Source: Opitutia bacterium (GTDB lineage: Bacteria; Verrucomicrobiota; Verrucomicrobiia; Opitutales; Opitutaceae). From it: 32,231 nucleotides of DNA. The position numbers were made by a program, and so were the translations under genes. Positions 1 through 8,628 of this stretch are shown here, piece by piece. The DNA is taken from positions 1 to 32,231 of the forward strand of contig CANGHW010000055.1 of the NCBI GenBank assembly GCA_947453695.1. Reading direction: 5' to 3'. The notes below the pieces were generated by a model, which saw only the letters and a list, made by a program, of their open reading frames with translations, did not search any database and was not told where the DNA came from. How positions within the stretch are numbered: the stretch's first letter is position 1; every line of letters begins with the position of its first letter.

Positions 1-337
1 CGTCGTCGCAGGCCACGACTTTCTGGTAGGCGTCGAAGCCCGAGAAGCCCTTCACATTGGTCAGCTTCAGCTTCTTCTTCGCCGACTCTACTTGCCAGGG
101 AAACAAGTCGCCGAGCGCCGTGATTTCCACGCCGGGGGCCGAGTCGAGGCAGTTCTGCGCCGCGGCCGGACCGCGGCCGCCGCAACCAATCACACCAACG
201 CGGATGCGGTCGGAGCCGGTCGTCGCGCCCAAGACCCGCGGCACCGCAGCCGTGGCCAAGGCCGCGGCACCGAGTGACGCAGCAGACAGGCGGACAAAGT
301 CACGCCGGGAAAGATCAGGGGGAATCGGGGAGTTCAT
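1..337 (-). CDS. Gfo/Idh/MocA family oxidoreductase, Tat-exported (partial, N-terminal 112 residues)
   Basis: The coding frame starts at an ATG at 337 and runs leftwards off the window, so only the first 112 residues are seen. Residues 10-16 read SRRDFVR, a twin-arginine motif, followed by an Ala/Leu-rich segment (ASLGAAALATAAVPRVLGA), which together form a Tat signal peptide. The mature protein opens with the Rossmann dinucleotide-binding motif IRVGVIGCGGRG, as in the Gfo/Idh/MocA family. These enzymes are NAD(P)-dependent sugar or inositol dehydrogenases or glycosidases. Exported Tat-signal members are very common in Verrucomicrobiota and Planctomycetota, where many bind the cofactor before export. 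The substrate cannot be inferred from this part. The 180-base gap to the next gene would hold its promoter. Confidence 0.85.
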   Translation of the reverse strand, partial: MNSPIPPDLSRRDFVRLSAASLGAAALATAAVPRVLGATTGSDRIRVGVIGCGGRGPAAAQNCLDSAPGVEITALGDLFPWQVESAKKKLKLTNVKGFSGFDAYQKVVACDD

Positions 338-517
338 GGGGGAGCGAACGGATCAGGGTTGAGGTTGGCAAAGCAACCGCCGCGACGAGAGCGCCGCGTG
401 CGTGCAACTCCGAGTGTGCCGCCGCGTCCATCGGTGGCAAAGCAAACCTGCGACCGCCGGCTCCGATCCTGACTCTGAAGCGCACTGCCTGCGCCCGATT
501 AGAAACGCAGCCGGGGC

Positions 518-1438
518 TCAATCGTGCCCGCCGCGGTAGTTTTTCTCTCCTGCAGTCACTGCAAACGGCAGCCGGTTTTCCTTCGGCGGCAGCGGGCACG
601 TCGCAAAGGGCGTAAACGCACACGGCGGATTCTCTGCCCGATTGAAATCGAGGATGATTCTGCCGTCCTTGGGCCGTTCGGCGTAGATGAACCGCGCCGC
701 CGGATAAGTCTCTTTCCCGCTCGTCGCATCCGAAATCACGAAGAACAGCGGCTCGTCGGCGCCTTCGTCGATTGCGAGCAACTCATAGGTCTTTCCATTG
801 CGCTCAAACACCGCCTTGCCTGGCACCGGCTCGGACGAGACATGACCAAGCACACTCGTGATCGGGACCTGCCGCGGTGGATCAAACGCCAACCATCGCG
901 CCTCGATCTGCCACGTGAGATCTATCGGGAAATAGTCGAGTCCCATAAAATGCGTTCGCCGCGGCGACGCGCTGTCCTTCACGCGCAACGCCTTTTTCCC
1001 GCCGCGCTCGATCACGAAGAAACTCACGGTCCCCACGGAAACGAGCGTCGGCTTGGTTTTACCCTCGGCGAGTTGGAGCACCGCGGTGGACTTGGCCTGC
1101 CCGTCCACCCGCGCGTCGACGCCATTGGCGACCGCGAAAGACACGCTCCCGTCGGCCGCCAACGTGGCCACTCCCACCTGCGCCGGCCCGGCGGCGAGCA
1201 CGATATCGTTGTCTTTTGCGCTACCAACTCGGTTGGCACCTTCTTTCAGGAAGTGCAGCCCTATCAGGGTGAGCCATCCGTCCGGCTTGGTGAGCGCAGC
1301 TAGTCGCTCGGCGCGCCAGCCCGCAATTTCTCTATCAACCGTTTCCCGAGCGGTGGTGCTCATAGGTGCGGCGAGGCCAGCGCCCCGGACCAGGAGCCCG
1401 AGCGCCAGCAGCCAATATAGACGATGTCCGTTTCTCAT
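518..1438 (-). CDS. DUF1684 family exported protein
   Basis: A 306-residue protein with an N-terminal hydrophobic signal peptide (LYWLLALGLLVRGAGLAAP). The family hallmarks are clear: GWLTLIGLHFLKEG with VGSAKDNDIVL near residues 53-80, and near the C-terminus the run DFNRAENPPCAFTPFATCPL, followed by PPKENRLPFAVTAGE. DUF1684 proteins have no established biochemical role. The fold resembles a beta-sandwich, and the conserved Asn/Cys/Pro/Glu residues at the end are suspected to be functional. It is transcribed leftwards, in the same direction as the oxidoreductase at the left edge but 180 bases upstream of it, so it may be an independent unit. It is divergent from the small exported protein at 1561. 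Length is normal for the family, with no sign of damage. Confidence 0.85.
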   Translation of the reverse strand: MRNGHRLYWLLALGLLVRGAGLAAPMSTTARETVDREIAGWRAERLAALTKPDGWLTLIGLHFLKEGANRVGSAKDNDIVLAAGPAQVGVATLAADGSVSFAVANGVDARVDGQAKSTAVLQLAEGKTKPTLVSVGTVSFFVIERGGKKALRVKDSASPRRTHFMGLDYFPIDLTWQIEARWLAFDPPRQVPITSVLGHVSSEPVPGKAVFERNGKTYELLAIDEGADEPLFFVISDATSGKETYPAARFIYAERPKDGRIILDFNRAENPPCAFTPFATCPLPPKENRLPFAVTAGEKNYRGGHD

Positions 1439-1560
1439 ACGACAAATGGGCCCCAGGCTAATTCTCGCGCTCCATCCGGCAAGTGCAGGTCGACAGAAAA
1501 CACGGAACCCAAGAGATTATCCGTGAGTCTTCCCCGTCTGTGCGCCAACCTCTCCTCTGC

Positions 1561-2244
1561 ATGCCGCCCCGGGCCACCCTCCTCGCCTGCGTCTTGATCG
1601 CGTTTTCCGCGGTGGCTGCTCCGTCACTTCGCGCTGCCGAGGCCCCGCTCCGGCTCTCGCAGATGCTCTCCACCGAGGAACGCACCGCTACCGGGATCGC
1701 CCGCCTCACCTCCGATCAGGTCGCGGTCCTCGACGCGCTTTACCGCCGTGACCTCGTTGCGCAGTCCGCCCCCCGCCGCGCCGATGCGCCGGCCCCGGCG
1801 GCCGGTTTCTCCCAACGCCTTTCCGCCGACGAGCGCCGCAACGCCGGTCTGGCCACACTTACCGACGCTGAAGTAGCCCAACTCGACGCGCTCGCGGAGC
1901 GCAGTGCCGGCGCCAGTCTCGCACGCACGCTCCTCGCTCCACCGACTTTCATCCCGCTCAGCGTGCGGGCCCGCATCGCCGAGGCGCAGGCGAAGAAATC
2001 GACCCCCGAAATCCACGGCTCCTTCACGCTGGGTTTCGGCATGGGCTCCGGCGGCTACAGCGAGAAATTCGGCGGCATCGCCCTCACCTACGAGGATCCC
2101 GCCCGCGGCCTCGCGATTGGTTTCAGCTATTCCGAGTCGCACGTGAAGGGCGGCCCGGGGCCTTACTACCCGGGCTACTCGCCGATCGGCCTGAATCCCC
2201 TCGACCGCCTCGACGGGCCGCCACGCTACTCACCCGAATGGTGA
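1561..2244 (+). CDS. Exported protein with a duplicated LSxxER...LDAL motif
   Basis: I chose the ATG at 1561 because it is directly followed by a signal peptide ([22 protein letters not shown]); an upstream in-frame start at 1483 would bury it. The predicted product has 227 residues. After the signal come two copies of a roughly 35-residue unit, [24 protein letters not shown] and [24 protein letters not shown]. The two units share the order LS-x2-ER-x3-G-x-A-x-LT-x5-LDAL. The C-terminal half is Gly/Tyr-rich ([18 protein letters not shown], then [20 protein letters not shown]). No enzyme motif is visible. The duplicated unit may be a small helical adaptor or docking element. I do not recognise a named family, so function is unknown. 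Confidence 0.7.
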
Positions 2245-2308
2245 TACGTTCTTCGTCTGCGAGCTTCTGACTCGCCTTCGCGCGCCCGCCCCGGCTTCGT
2301 CGGGCGTC

Positions 2309-2836
2309 ATGGCCTCCACGCCCACCGCCCTCGCCAAACCTCAAAACGGTCAGCCATGCCCTTGCGGCACCGGCAAACTCTTCGATGCCTGCTGCGGCCC
2401 CCTGCTCGCCGGCACCCGCAAAGCCGCCTCGGCTGAGGAGCTCATGCGTTCCCGCTTCACCGCCCACGTTGCCCACGACGAGCGTTATCTGCATTTCTCC
2501 TACCAAGGCACCGCCCGCACGCCCTACCTCGAAACGACCGACGACCTGCAACCCGTCGCCTGGACCCGCCTCGTCGTCCACTCCCACGAAGCCGGCCGCA
2601 CGCCTGACTCCGCCTTCGTGGACTTTTCCGCGTTTTTCGTTGGCGACCACGGGGCCGAAGGCGCCCTGCAGGAGAAATCCGAATTCCAACGCATCAACGG
2701 CGAGTGGCTCTACACGCGTCCCGTCCGCCAGGGTCCGCCGCCGGTAAAGTCGACGGCCCCCAAGGTCGGCCGCAACGACCCCTGCCCTTGCGGTAGTGGC
2801 AAGAAATACAAGCAGTGCTGCTTGGTTAAGGCCTAA
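2309..2836 (+). CDS. ychJ: YchJ family protein with two SEC-C zinc motifs
   Basis: A 175-residue protein of the UPF0225/YchJ type. It has a metal-binding SEC-C motif at each end: [14 protein letters not shown] near residues 17-30 and [14 protein letters not shown] near 160-173. Between them lies the NTF2-like central domain ([20 protein letters not shown] ... [11 protein letters not shown] ... VDFSAFF). The SEC-C Cys/His set binds zinc and is known from SecA C-termini, but the cellular role of YchJ proteins is not established. The ATG at 2309 gives the natural family length. The gene ends 3 bases before a strong intrinsic terminator and converges on the TonB receptor gene. Confidence 0.9.
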
Positions 2837-2838
2837 AG

Positions 2839-2870
2839 AAAACGCGGTGCCGAAAAGCACCGCGTTTTTT
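2839..2870. terminator. Bidirectional intrinsic terminator between ychJ and the TonB receptor gene
   Basis: The 8-bp GC-rich stem CGCGGTGC / GCACCGCG (2843-2850 with 2857-2864) has the 6-nt loop CGAAAA. A-residues precede it and six T residues follow it (2865-2870), so the stem can extend by A-T pairs and the structure can end transcripts in both directions. It lies 3 bases after the ychJ stop and 28 bases past the stop of the convergent receptor gene, exactly where a shared terminator is expected. Confidence 0.93.
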
Positions 2871-2897
2871 CATGCTGCCTGGCGCCGAGGCGCGGAT

Positions 2898-5800
2898 TTA
2901 GAACGTGCCCTTGATACCGATGGTCCAGAGCGAGCCGAAATCCTCGCGGGAGTTGAGTTGGGCGTGTTCCGGCGTATTGGGTCCGCGCCGCTCGGTGTCC
3001 TCAGTGGCGTCGTTGAGATTGCGCATGCTCGCAAAGATGCCGACCCGGCGGGTGAGCGAATACTCACCGCTGAGATCGATGTAGAGGCGCTTCGATTGCC
3101 AGGTGTAGGTGCCGGGCTCGATGCTCCGGGGCGACTCGGCGATCAGGGTGCCACGGCGGCGACCGCGGTAGTTCCAATTCATCCGCACATTGAACTTCGG
3201 CCGCGTGAGACTGATGCCCCAGTTGTAGATGCGCGGCTGGTAGTTGTTGAAACTCGCGGTCGAATCCCCGACCGCACGCTGCGCACTCATGTTCGCGAAG
3301 ACCTGCACCCCGCGCGCCCACTCGGGTAGAAACGTCAACGCCTGCTTGTAGTCGAACTCCGTTCCTTCCATGCGCACCAACCCCGGCGCGTTGTAGTTGG
3401 TCGAGACGTAATACGGGCCGTAGGTCTCCTCATCGAGGCCGTAGAGGGCGAGGAATTCAGGTGTCGCCTGAAACACGGCGTTGCCGAACAGATTGCGAAA
3501 ATCCCGGCGGTAGGCGCCGATGGACAACTGGCCGACCCGACCGAAGTAATATTCGAAACGGATCTTCGTGGTATTCGCCGACCAAGCCTTGATGCCAGCA
3601 TTGTTTACCGTGATGCGGTTGCTGTTCGGATTGGCCGGCAACTCGGTGTCGGGGAGCGTCAACCCCCCGGCATACTGGCCAAAGTCCGGCCGGCCGACGG
3701 ACTGGTAGAACGAGCCGCGCGCGATGAGATTCTCGAGGACGTTGTAGCTCGCGTTGAGGCTAGGGAAAAAGCGGAGGTATTCCTTCCGCGTGTGCTGGCC
3801 GCGGTCGAGGTAGGTCAGCTTCGAAATCGCGAGGGCGTTCGACAACGCCGCGCCACCCGCCGGATTTGGGATCGTCGTGGGCTGAATCAACGAGGGCGAG
3901 GGCACGCGGTTCACGCCGGTGCCGGTGAAGATGATGTTCCCATTGGCATCGCGCAGCGGGATCACGTCGCCGTTGGCGTCGCGCCGGTAGTTGCCGGTCG
4001 GGTCGCTGAGAAAGCCTTCCGCCTCCACGTTGGTCTGCTCGGCCCGGACGCCGCCCACGAGTTTTAGACGTCCGCCGAAGAACGCCACATCGCCGCGAAT
4101 GTAGCCCGCGGAGATCACCTCGGCCGCGTATTTCGAGCGGGTCACCGCGTTGCGATACTCGGTGTTCAGGTCGCGCGTAAAATAGTCGGGGTGGGCGTTG
4201 TAGAGTTCCCAGTAGTCATAGTTGGAGGGGTATTGCACCTGCGGGAACCCCCACGGTGCAAAGCGCTGGGAGAAGACTTCATCGAGCACGATGGCGGCGC
4301 CGTCATCGCTGCCAGCGGTCGAAGGCGTCGTGGTGCGCACCTTGTCCTTACCTACGAAGGTGTAGGGATCGCTCGTGCCGCGGATGTCGCGGATCGACTG
4401 CCGAACCTCGGCGCCGACTTTCACTGCAACCGGGATTGTGCGGATGCGGAAGTCACGCCCGAGATTGCCTTTCACGCCGCGCTGCACGTCAGACGACTCC
4501 ATCATGTCGCTACTCGCCGAGTTGAGCACGTAGCTCGAGAGCACGTAGGGATCGACCGGCGCGCGGGTCGTGCCGTCCGTCACCGTAATCTTGCCGGGGC
4601 GCATGTAGGTGATGTCGGTGAAAGCGATGGTGACATTGGTGCGCTGGGTGTTGGCGGCCTGGAAATAGCCCTTGTCGATGTCGCGATAGTGATTGCTCGA
4701 GTGCGAGAAACTGCCGCCGAGATCGGCCTTCCAAATCGGGCCGTTGTGACGCCAGATCAGCGTTGGCATGTAGGTCGTTCCGGCCTTCTGGCGGGCGCCG
4801 CTGTTGACGCTGATCGTGCCCTGCCCGACGTCGCCGTAGGTATTCCGCGTGTCGAAATTGCCGGGCAGCACCCGCGAGATGCCGAAGTTAAGGGTGCGGT
4901 TGTTAAACTCGGCGTCGAAATAAGCGTATTGAAACGAGAACGAAATCATGTCGTTCCGCGTCAGCTTGAAATCCACGGTCGCGCCGAGCGAATCGCGGGT
5001 AGTGAGCTTGGTGCCATCGCGCACCGTATAGTTGGTGAGATAGGGCTTGTCCGGCGTCGTATCGGGCAGCGCGCCGGGCGTGCCATTGGCCGCGGGCGCG
5101 TTGGTCGCCTGGCCAGCGCCGCGCCACGTGTTGGAGAAAAAGTCCTGCATCGTATATTGCGACGAGTGCCCCCCTGAGAGCGTAAAGCCGAAGCGCTTGT
5201 TTACCGGCACGACCCACGAAAAATCAAAGCCCGGATGAATCTTGTAGGTCTCGTCCCGCGTGGGACCGGGCGTCTTCCGCAACTGCTTCTCCGCATCGCG
5301 AAACATCCAATAGGTGCTCCAGTTCAGCACCGGCTTGGAGCGTTCAAACGCCCCGCGCGGCACCATGTTTACTCCGCCGGCCAGCGCTGAGCCCGGCGAT
5401 TCTGGCGTGGGTGAGTGGTAGACTTCGATGCGGGCGATGTTGTTGATCGACACTTGTTCCAATTCCACCGTGCGGCTCGTGCCCGACGAGGCCGCACTGG
5501 AGAGGCCGAATCCGCCGATGGTGACCGGCACGTTGTTCGACGGAGCCCCGCCGAGGGAAATCGTGCGCGCATCGCCGCCACCGTAATCCATGCTGATGCC
5601 GGGAATGAACTTCAGGAACTCGCCTACGTTGCCCTCGGCCACGTGGCCGAACTCATCGGCCGAGACGACGCTCACCATATTAGAGGCGAAGCGCTGTTCG
5701 TTGATCGCGATCGCCGCGCCATCCATCTCCTTCGAGGTGCCGACGACGAAACTGGAGAGTTTCACAACGCCGGTGTCCTTGTCCTTCACGGACGAGTTCT

Positions 5801-6140
5801 GCATCGCGGCCATACTGAAATCCCGTTGGACGGTGGTGCCGGCGGCCACGACCACCGCCTCCGTCTGCACGTCGAGTCCGGTGAAAAATACCCGCACCTT
5901 CGCGGCGCCGGCCGGCACGTTGGCGAAGCGATACTGCCCCGATGAATCTGTGAACGTTTCCAACGGCGTGCCCTCGATGGTGAGCCGGGCCTTCTCGAGA
6001 TACTCGCCATTGCGTGAGTTAATGACCCGGCCCTCGATCGTGCCGACGGACAAGGATTGGGCGGCAGACGGACGGGCGCCGAGGGCAGCCCAGACGAGGA
6101 GGACACAGGCCAGCCGGCCCGCGAAGCGGAGGTAGTTCAT
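2898..6140 (-). CDS. TonB-dependent outer-membrane receptor with N-terminal carboxypeptidase-like domain
   Basis: From the ATG at 6140 the product has 1080 residues. This start sits directly before a signal peptide (FAGRLACVLLVWAALGARPSAAQ); longer in-frame starts reach 6407 but add non-signal sequence. Domains in order: signal peptide; a carboxypeptidase-regulatory-like Ig domain (GTIEGRVINSRNGEYLEKA ... TDSSGQYRFANVPAG); a plug domain (NVGEFLKFIPGISMDYGGGD, then INNIARIEVYHSPTPES); and a long beta-barrel ending in aromatic Phe (SLWTIGIKGTF), typical of BAM substrates. This layout is common for glycan or metabolite receptors in Opitutales and Bacteroidetes. It would import a substrate using TonB/ExbB energy. 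No neighbouring glycoside hydrolase, SusD or transporter gene is present, so the ligand is unknown. The gene converges on ychJ with a shared terminator. Confidence 0.93.
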   Translation of the reverse strand: MNYLRFAGRLACVLLVWAALGARPSAAQSLSVGTIEGRVINSRNGEYLEKARLTIEGTPLETFTDSSGQYRFANVPAGAAKVRVFFTGLDVQTEAVVVAAGTTVQRDFSMAAMQNSSVKDKDTGVVKLSSFVVGTSKEMDGAAIAINEQRFASNMVSVVSADEFGHVAEGNVGEFLKFIPGISMDYGGGDARTISLGGAPSNNVPVTIGGFGLSSAASSGTSRTVELEQVSINNIARIEVYHSPTPESPGSALAGGVNMVPRGAFERSKPVLNWSTYWMFRDAEKQLRKTPGPTRDETYKIHPGFDFSWVVPVNKRFGFTLSGGHSSQYTMQDFFSNTWRGAGQATNAPAANGTPGALPDTTPDKPYLTNYTVRDGTKLTTRDSLGATVDFKLTRNDMISFSFQYAYFDAEFNNRTLNFGISRVLPGNFDTRNTYGDVGQGTISVNSGARQKAGTTYMPTLIWRHNGPIWKADLGGSFSHSSNHYRDIDKGYFQAANTQRTNVTIAFTDITYMRPGKITVTDGTTRAPVDPYVLSSYVLNSASSDMMESSDVQRGVKGNLGRDFRIRTIPVAVKVGAEVRQSIRDIRGTSDPYTFVGKDKVRTTTPSTAGSDDGAAIVLDEVFSQRFAPWGFPQVQYPSNYDYWELYNAHPDYFTRDLNTEYRNAVTRSKYAAEVISAGYIRGDVAFFGGRLKLVGGVRAEQTNVEAEGFLSDPTGNYRRDANGDVIPLRDANGNIIFTGTGVNRVPSPSLIQPTTIPNPAGGAALSNALAISKLTYLDRGQHTRKEYLRFFPSLNASYNVLENLIARGSFYQSVGRPDFGQYAGGLTLPDTELPANPNSNRITVNNAGIKAWSANTTKIRFEYYFGRVGQLSIGAYRRDFRNLFGNAVFQATPEFLALYGLDEETYGPYYVSTNYNAPGLVRMEGTEFDYKQALTFLPEWARGVQVFANMSAQRAVGDSTASFNNYQPRIYNWGISLTRPKFNVRMNWNYRGRRRGTLIAESPRSIEPGTYTWQSKRLYIDLSGEYSLTRRVGIFASMRNLNDATEDTERRGPNTPEHAQLNSREDFGSLWTIGIKGTF

Positions 6141-6309
6141 AGTGGGTAAAGGGGGATCACCGGACTGGAGTCCGATGTCGAAAGCGGCGCGATTTGGTCG
6201 CAGCCAACTTCGGTGAACAAGGCAATTCGCCGCCCTCCGCCGTCGCGCCCGCCCGGAATTTCTTATCGCCGTATCATCGGCCAACTGCTCCCTTTTTGCC
6301 CTTATCGCC

Positions 6310-6687
6310 TTGAATCCTCCGCCCCAACCCATCGCCGTCATCGACGGAGCGCTTTGCCAACTCACCCGCGAGGGGGCCCACGCCGCCACCCACGCCCCGC
6401 TGGCCACCGCGGTCGTCGAATTCTGCCGCGGCGAGCGCTGCTACTACGTTCGCGAGCATCCCCACGGCCTCCTGCCCGGTATCCCCAATCTCTACTGCCT
6501 CGACCGCGAACTCCGCCTCCAATGGCTGGCCGAGTGGCCGCTCGCCGACGACCCTTGCACTGCCATCGCCGATCTTGATGGCGAAGTCCTCACCGCCGTG
6601 TCCGCGCGCGGTGCCCGGGTTCGCGTCGAGTCCACGTCCGGCCGTCTGCTGGGAGTAACCGCAGCGCCAGCACTCCCCGCCCAGTAA
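6310..6687 (+). CDS. Conserved-looking protein of unknown function
   Basis: A 125-residue frame starting from a TTG at 6310; no ATG lies nearby, so the start is uncertain. Its codon use (strong G/C at third positions) and compact globular composition look genuine. Visible elements are CRGERCYYVREHPHGLLPGI, NLYCLDRELRLQWLAEWP and DDPCTAIADLDGEVLTAVSA. The last two segments resemble single strands of a beta-propeller or PQQ-like repeat (a residue pattern such as LDxxGxxLW...), but one or two units would not make a propeller. There is no signal peptide or membrane segment. It lies divergent from the TonB receptor gene and 46 bases upstream of the DUF983 gene, with which it may be co-transcribed. 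Function unknown. Confidence 0.6.
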   Translation: MNPPPQPIAVIDGALCQLTREGAHAATHAPLATAVVEFCRGERCYYVREHPHGLLPGIPNLYCLDRELRLQWLAEWPLADDPCTAIADLDGEVLTAVSARGARVRVESTSGRLLGVTAAPALPAQ

Positions 6688-6733
6688 CCTGCCCCGTTGC
6701 TTGCGCTCGCCCGCCGTTCGACCACGTTGGTCC

Positions 6734-7135
6734 ATGCGAGTCACCCGAGGCCAAATCGTTTCCCGCGGCCTTGCCAATGCCTGCCCAAATTGCGGGCAAC
6801 GCACGCTCTTCCCGCCCGGCGCGCACTTCACCCTCAATCACACCTGCGCAAACTGCGGTATGACCCTGTCCCGCCCCGACGGCTTCTACCTCGGGCCGCT
6901 CGTAATTAATTACACGCTCACCGTCGCCGGCGTCATTGTGCCGCTGATTTTGCTGTTCGCTTTCGACGTCATCGGCGGCAAGACCGCCGTCGCACTCTGC
7001 GGCACGGGGGCCGTGCTCGTCCCGCTCCTCCTCTACCGTCGAGCCTGGGGTTGGTGGATGATGACGTATTACTACTTTCTCCCGCACGAACTCCCCGCCA
7101 ACGCGCCGGGAGGCCGCCGGGAGGCGACTCCCTGA
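6734..7135 (+). CDS. DUF983 family membrane protein
   Basis: A 133-residue protein from the ATG at 6734 (an earlier in-frame start at 6701 is less likely). It begins RGQIVSRGLANACPNCGQRT, followed by a second CxxC (CANCGMTLSRPDGFYLG). The two CxxC pairs form a zinc-ribbon-like head, as in the DUF983 family. Two transmembrane helices follow: VAGVIVPLILLFAF and AVALCGTGAVLVPLLLYRRA. DUF983 genes often accompany cytochrome oxidase or respiratory genes, but none is present here, so its role stays open. The C-terminal tail (YYFLPHELPANAPGG) is cytoplasmic or periplasmic. It converges with the redoxin gene, only 18 bases away. Confidence 0.85.
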   Translation: MRVTRGQIVSRGLANACPNCGQRTLFPPGAHFTLNHTCANCGMTLSRPDGFYLGPLVINYTLTVAGVIVPLILLFAFDVIGGKTAVALCGTGAVLVPLLLYRRAWGWWMMTYYYFLPHELPANAPGGRREATP

Positions 7136-7153
7136 ACGGCCGCAGCCCGGGGG

Positions 7154-8392
7154 CTATTTCTTCGCCGGCGGCGGTGCGAAATACGGCGTGATCGCAGCCA
7201 CGATCGCCGCACGAGCCGTCGCGTGGTCGATCGTGCCATTGTGGCGCCAGACGATTTTGCCGCCCGGCGCTACGAGCACGGTGTGCGGTAGCGGCCCCGG
7301 CCAATCCGCGTCGAGCGCCGCCACGAGCGCATCCTGACTTGCGCCGGTGAAAAGGTAGTTGTTCGTCTTCCGCCCCTCCTTGTTCACGGAATCTTGCTTC
7401 CGCTTGGTCAGACCGGCGCCCTGTTTCTGGAGAAACGCCTGCGCCTTCGCCTCCTGTTTGGGTTCGTCGAGGCTCACGGTGATCACCTCGAAGTCGCGCA
7501 TGTCGAACTGCCGCGCGAGCGATACGATGAGCGGAAACTCCTCCACGCACGGCGCACACCACGTGGCCCACACATTGAAGAGCCGGAACTTGTTCGTCGG
7601 GTTGGCCCGCAGCGCGGCCACACCTGCCGCATCAATGGACTCCAGCACCACCGGAATCTTCGTCCACGAGGTCTCCCACTCCACGTGCTTGGCGTGCTTT
7701 TCGCGCCACTTCGTCGAACAGCCGTGCGGCTTGGTGAGCGCAACCGGCACCGCCCGACCCGCCAGTAGAGCCTCAACGGCGTTGCGAGCGTCGGGCGACT
7801 TTACCGTCGCCTCTTCAGGGAACCGCGAATCATCAAATCGACCCGCGTAGCGGAGCCGGCGTTCCCGGTCGAAAATGAACACGTGCGGTGTCGCGAGGCA
7901 CCCGTAGGCCCGCGCCGTGAGCTGTTTCTCTCCGTCGTAGAGGTAGGGAAAATCCCAGCCGTTGCTCGCCGCGTAGGGCTTCATGTCGGCAAAGGAATCG
8001 GTGAACTCGCCATAGCCGAGTTCGTCGAGACTCAGGCCTTCGGGATGGTTGGGGTTGATCGCCACGAGGCCGAAGCTTTTTCCGCGCAGGTCATCGCGTA
8101 GCTTCTGTAGTCGCTTCTCAATACCGTGTGAGGTCGGGCAGTGGTTCGAGGTGAAGAGCACCATCAGCACGTCCGGCCCGGCGAAGTCCGCGAGGCGCCA
8201 GGTCCGACCGTCGATACCCGGCAGCGCGAAGTCTGGCGCGGCGTCTCCGAGCGCTAGCGTGCGAAAACCGGCCGGATTGCCATTCTTGTCGAGGAGGGGC
8301 GCGCCCGCCTCCGCCGCCGGTAGAGTGGAGCCAAGCATCAAGGCGACGCAGAGCGCGCCGAAACAACGGAGCCAACGGGTGAACAACTTCAT
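7154..8392 (-). CDS. Exported two-domain thioredoxin-fold protein (redoxin plus TlpA-like)
   Basis: From the ATG at 8392 the product has 412 residues and starts with a signal peptide (WLRCFGALCVALMLGSTLPAAEA). Domain 1 (about 47-215) is an AhpC/TSA-like redoxin: GDAAPDFALPGIDGRTWRLADF, then NHCPTSHGIEKRL with a single Cys at position 85 where a peroxidatic or Cxx- residue would lie. A linker carries the KPHGCSTKW motif typical of this subfamily. Domain 2 (about 245-400) is TlpA-like with a full WATWCAPC redox site (Cys 279 and 282), followed by EEFPLIVSLARQ, a downstream cis-Pro region (GPLPHTVLVAPGGKIVWRH) and the extra helices of TlpA proteins. It probably acts in periplasmic thiol reduction. 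The single-Cys first domain may be a non-catalytic or partner domain. The gene is monocistronic. Confidence 0.88.
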   Translation of the reverse strand: MKLFTRWLRCFGALCVALMLGSTLPAAEAGAPLLDKNGNPAGFRTLALGDAAPDFALPGIDGRTWRLADFAGPDVLMVLFTSNHCPTSHGIEKRLQKLRDDLRGKSFGLVAINPNHPEGLSLDELGYGEFTDSFADMKPYAASNGWDFPYLYDGEKQLTARAYGCLATPHVFIFDRERRLRYAGRFDDSRFPEEATVKSPDARNAVEALLAGRAVPVALTKPHGCSTKWREKHAKHVEWETSWTKIPVVLESIDAAGVAALRANPTNKFRLFNVWATWCAPCVEEFPLIVSLARQFDMRDFEVITVSLDEPKQEAKAQAFLQKQGAGLTKRKQDSVNKEGRKTNNYLFTGASQDALVAALDADWPGPLPHTVLVAPGGKIVWRHNGTIDHATARAAIVAAITPYFAPPPAKK

Positions 8393-8463
8393 AGGGGTGG
8401 GTGAAGGTTGAGGGGAGACCAACTCCTATGCGTCAGGCGCCCGTGCGCAAGCCACGGCTAAAC

Positions 8464-8628
8464 CTAGACCGAGGTCAGGTGCCACTGCCGGCACAGCGGA
8501 CACTGGTAAGCTTTTCGCTGTCGGGCCACGCCCACCACGAGCGCCGCGTCGAGCGCGTCGCCTTGGGTGCGGTAGCGACGCTTGCTCACGCACATGCGGC
8601 GCCGCTCGTCGTGCAGCGGTTTTTTCAC
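8464..8628 (-). CDS. Small CxxC/WH zinc-finger-like protein (54 residues), translationally coupled
   Basis: A short gene of 54 residues. The GTG start at 8628 overlaps the TGA stop of the DUF3817 gene in a GTGA quartet, so translation is probably coupled. An internal ATG at 8595 would give 43 residues. The sequence contains SKRRYRTQGDALDAALVVG, then AYQCPLCRQWHLTS. The CPxC-x2-WHLT end resembles a small zinc-binding motif found in short proteins of this type: a basic KRRY start, an Ala-rich helix, then CxxC and His. A zinc knuckle made from two Cys and one or two His is a likely function. The coupling strongly suggests a real gene rather than a random frame. Function unknown. Confidence 0.72.
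   Translation of the reverse strand: MKKPLHDERRRMCVSKRRYRTQGDALDAALVVGVARQRKAYQCPLCRQWHLTSV

Noticed and set aside
6902..6913. 12-bp palindrome GTAATTAATTAC
   Set aside because: It lies inside the DUF983 coding region and encodes normal residues (VINY), so it is best explained as coding sequence.
7144..7155. Short AGCCCGGGGGCT inverted repeat as a terminator between convergent genes
   Set aside because: The stem is only about 4-5 bp with a loop too small, it overlaps a stop codon, and no T-run follows.
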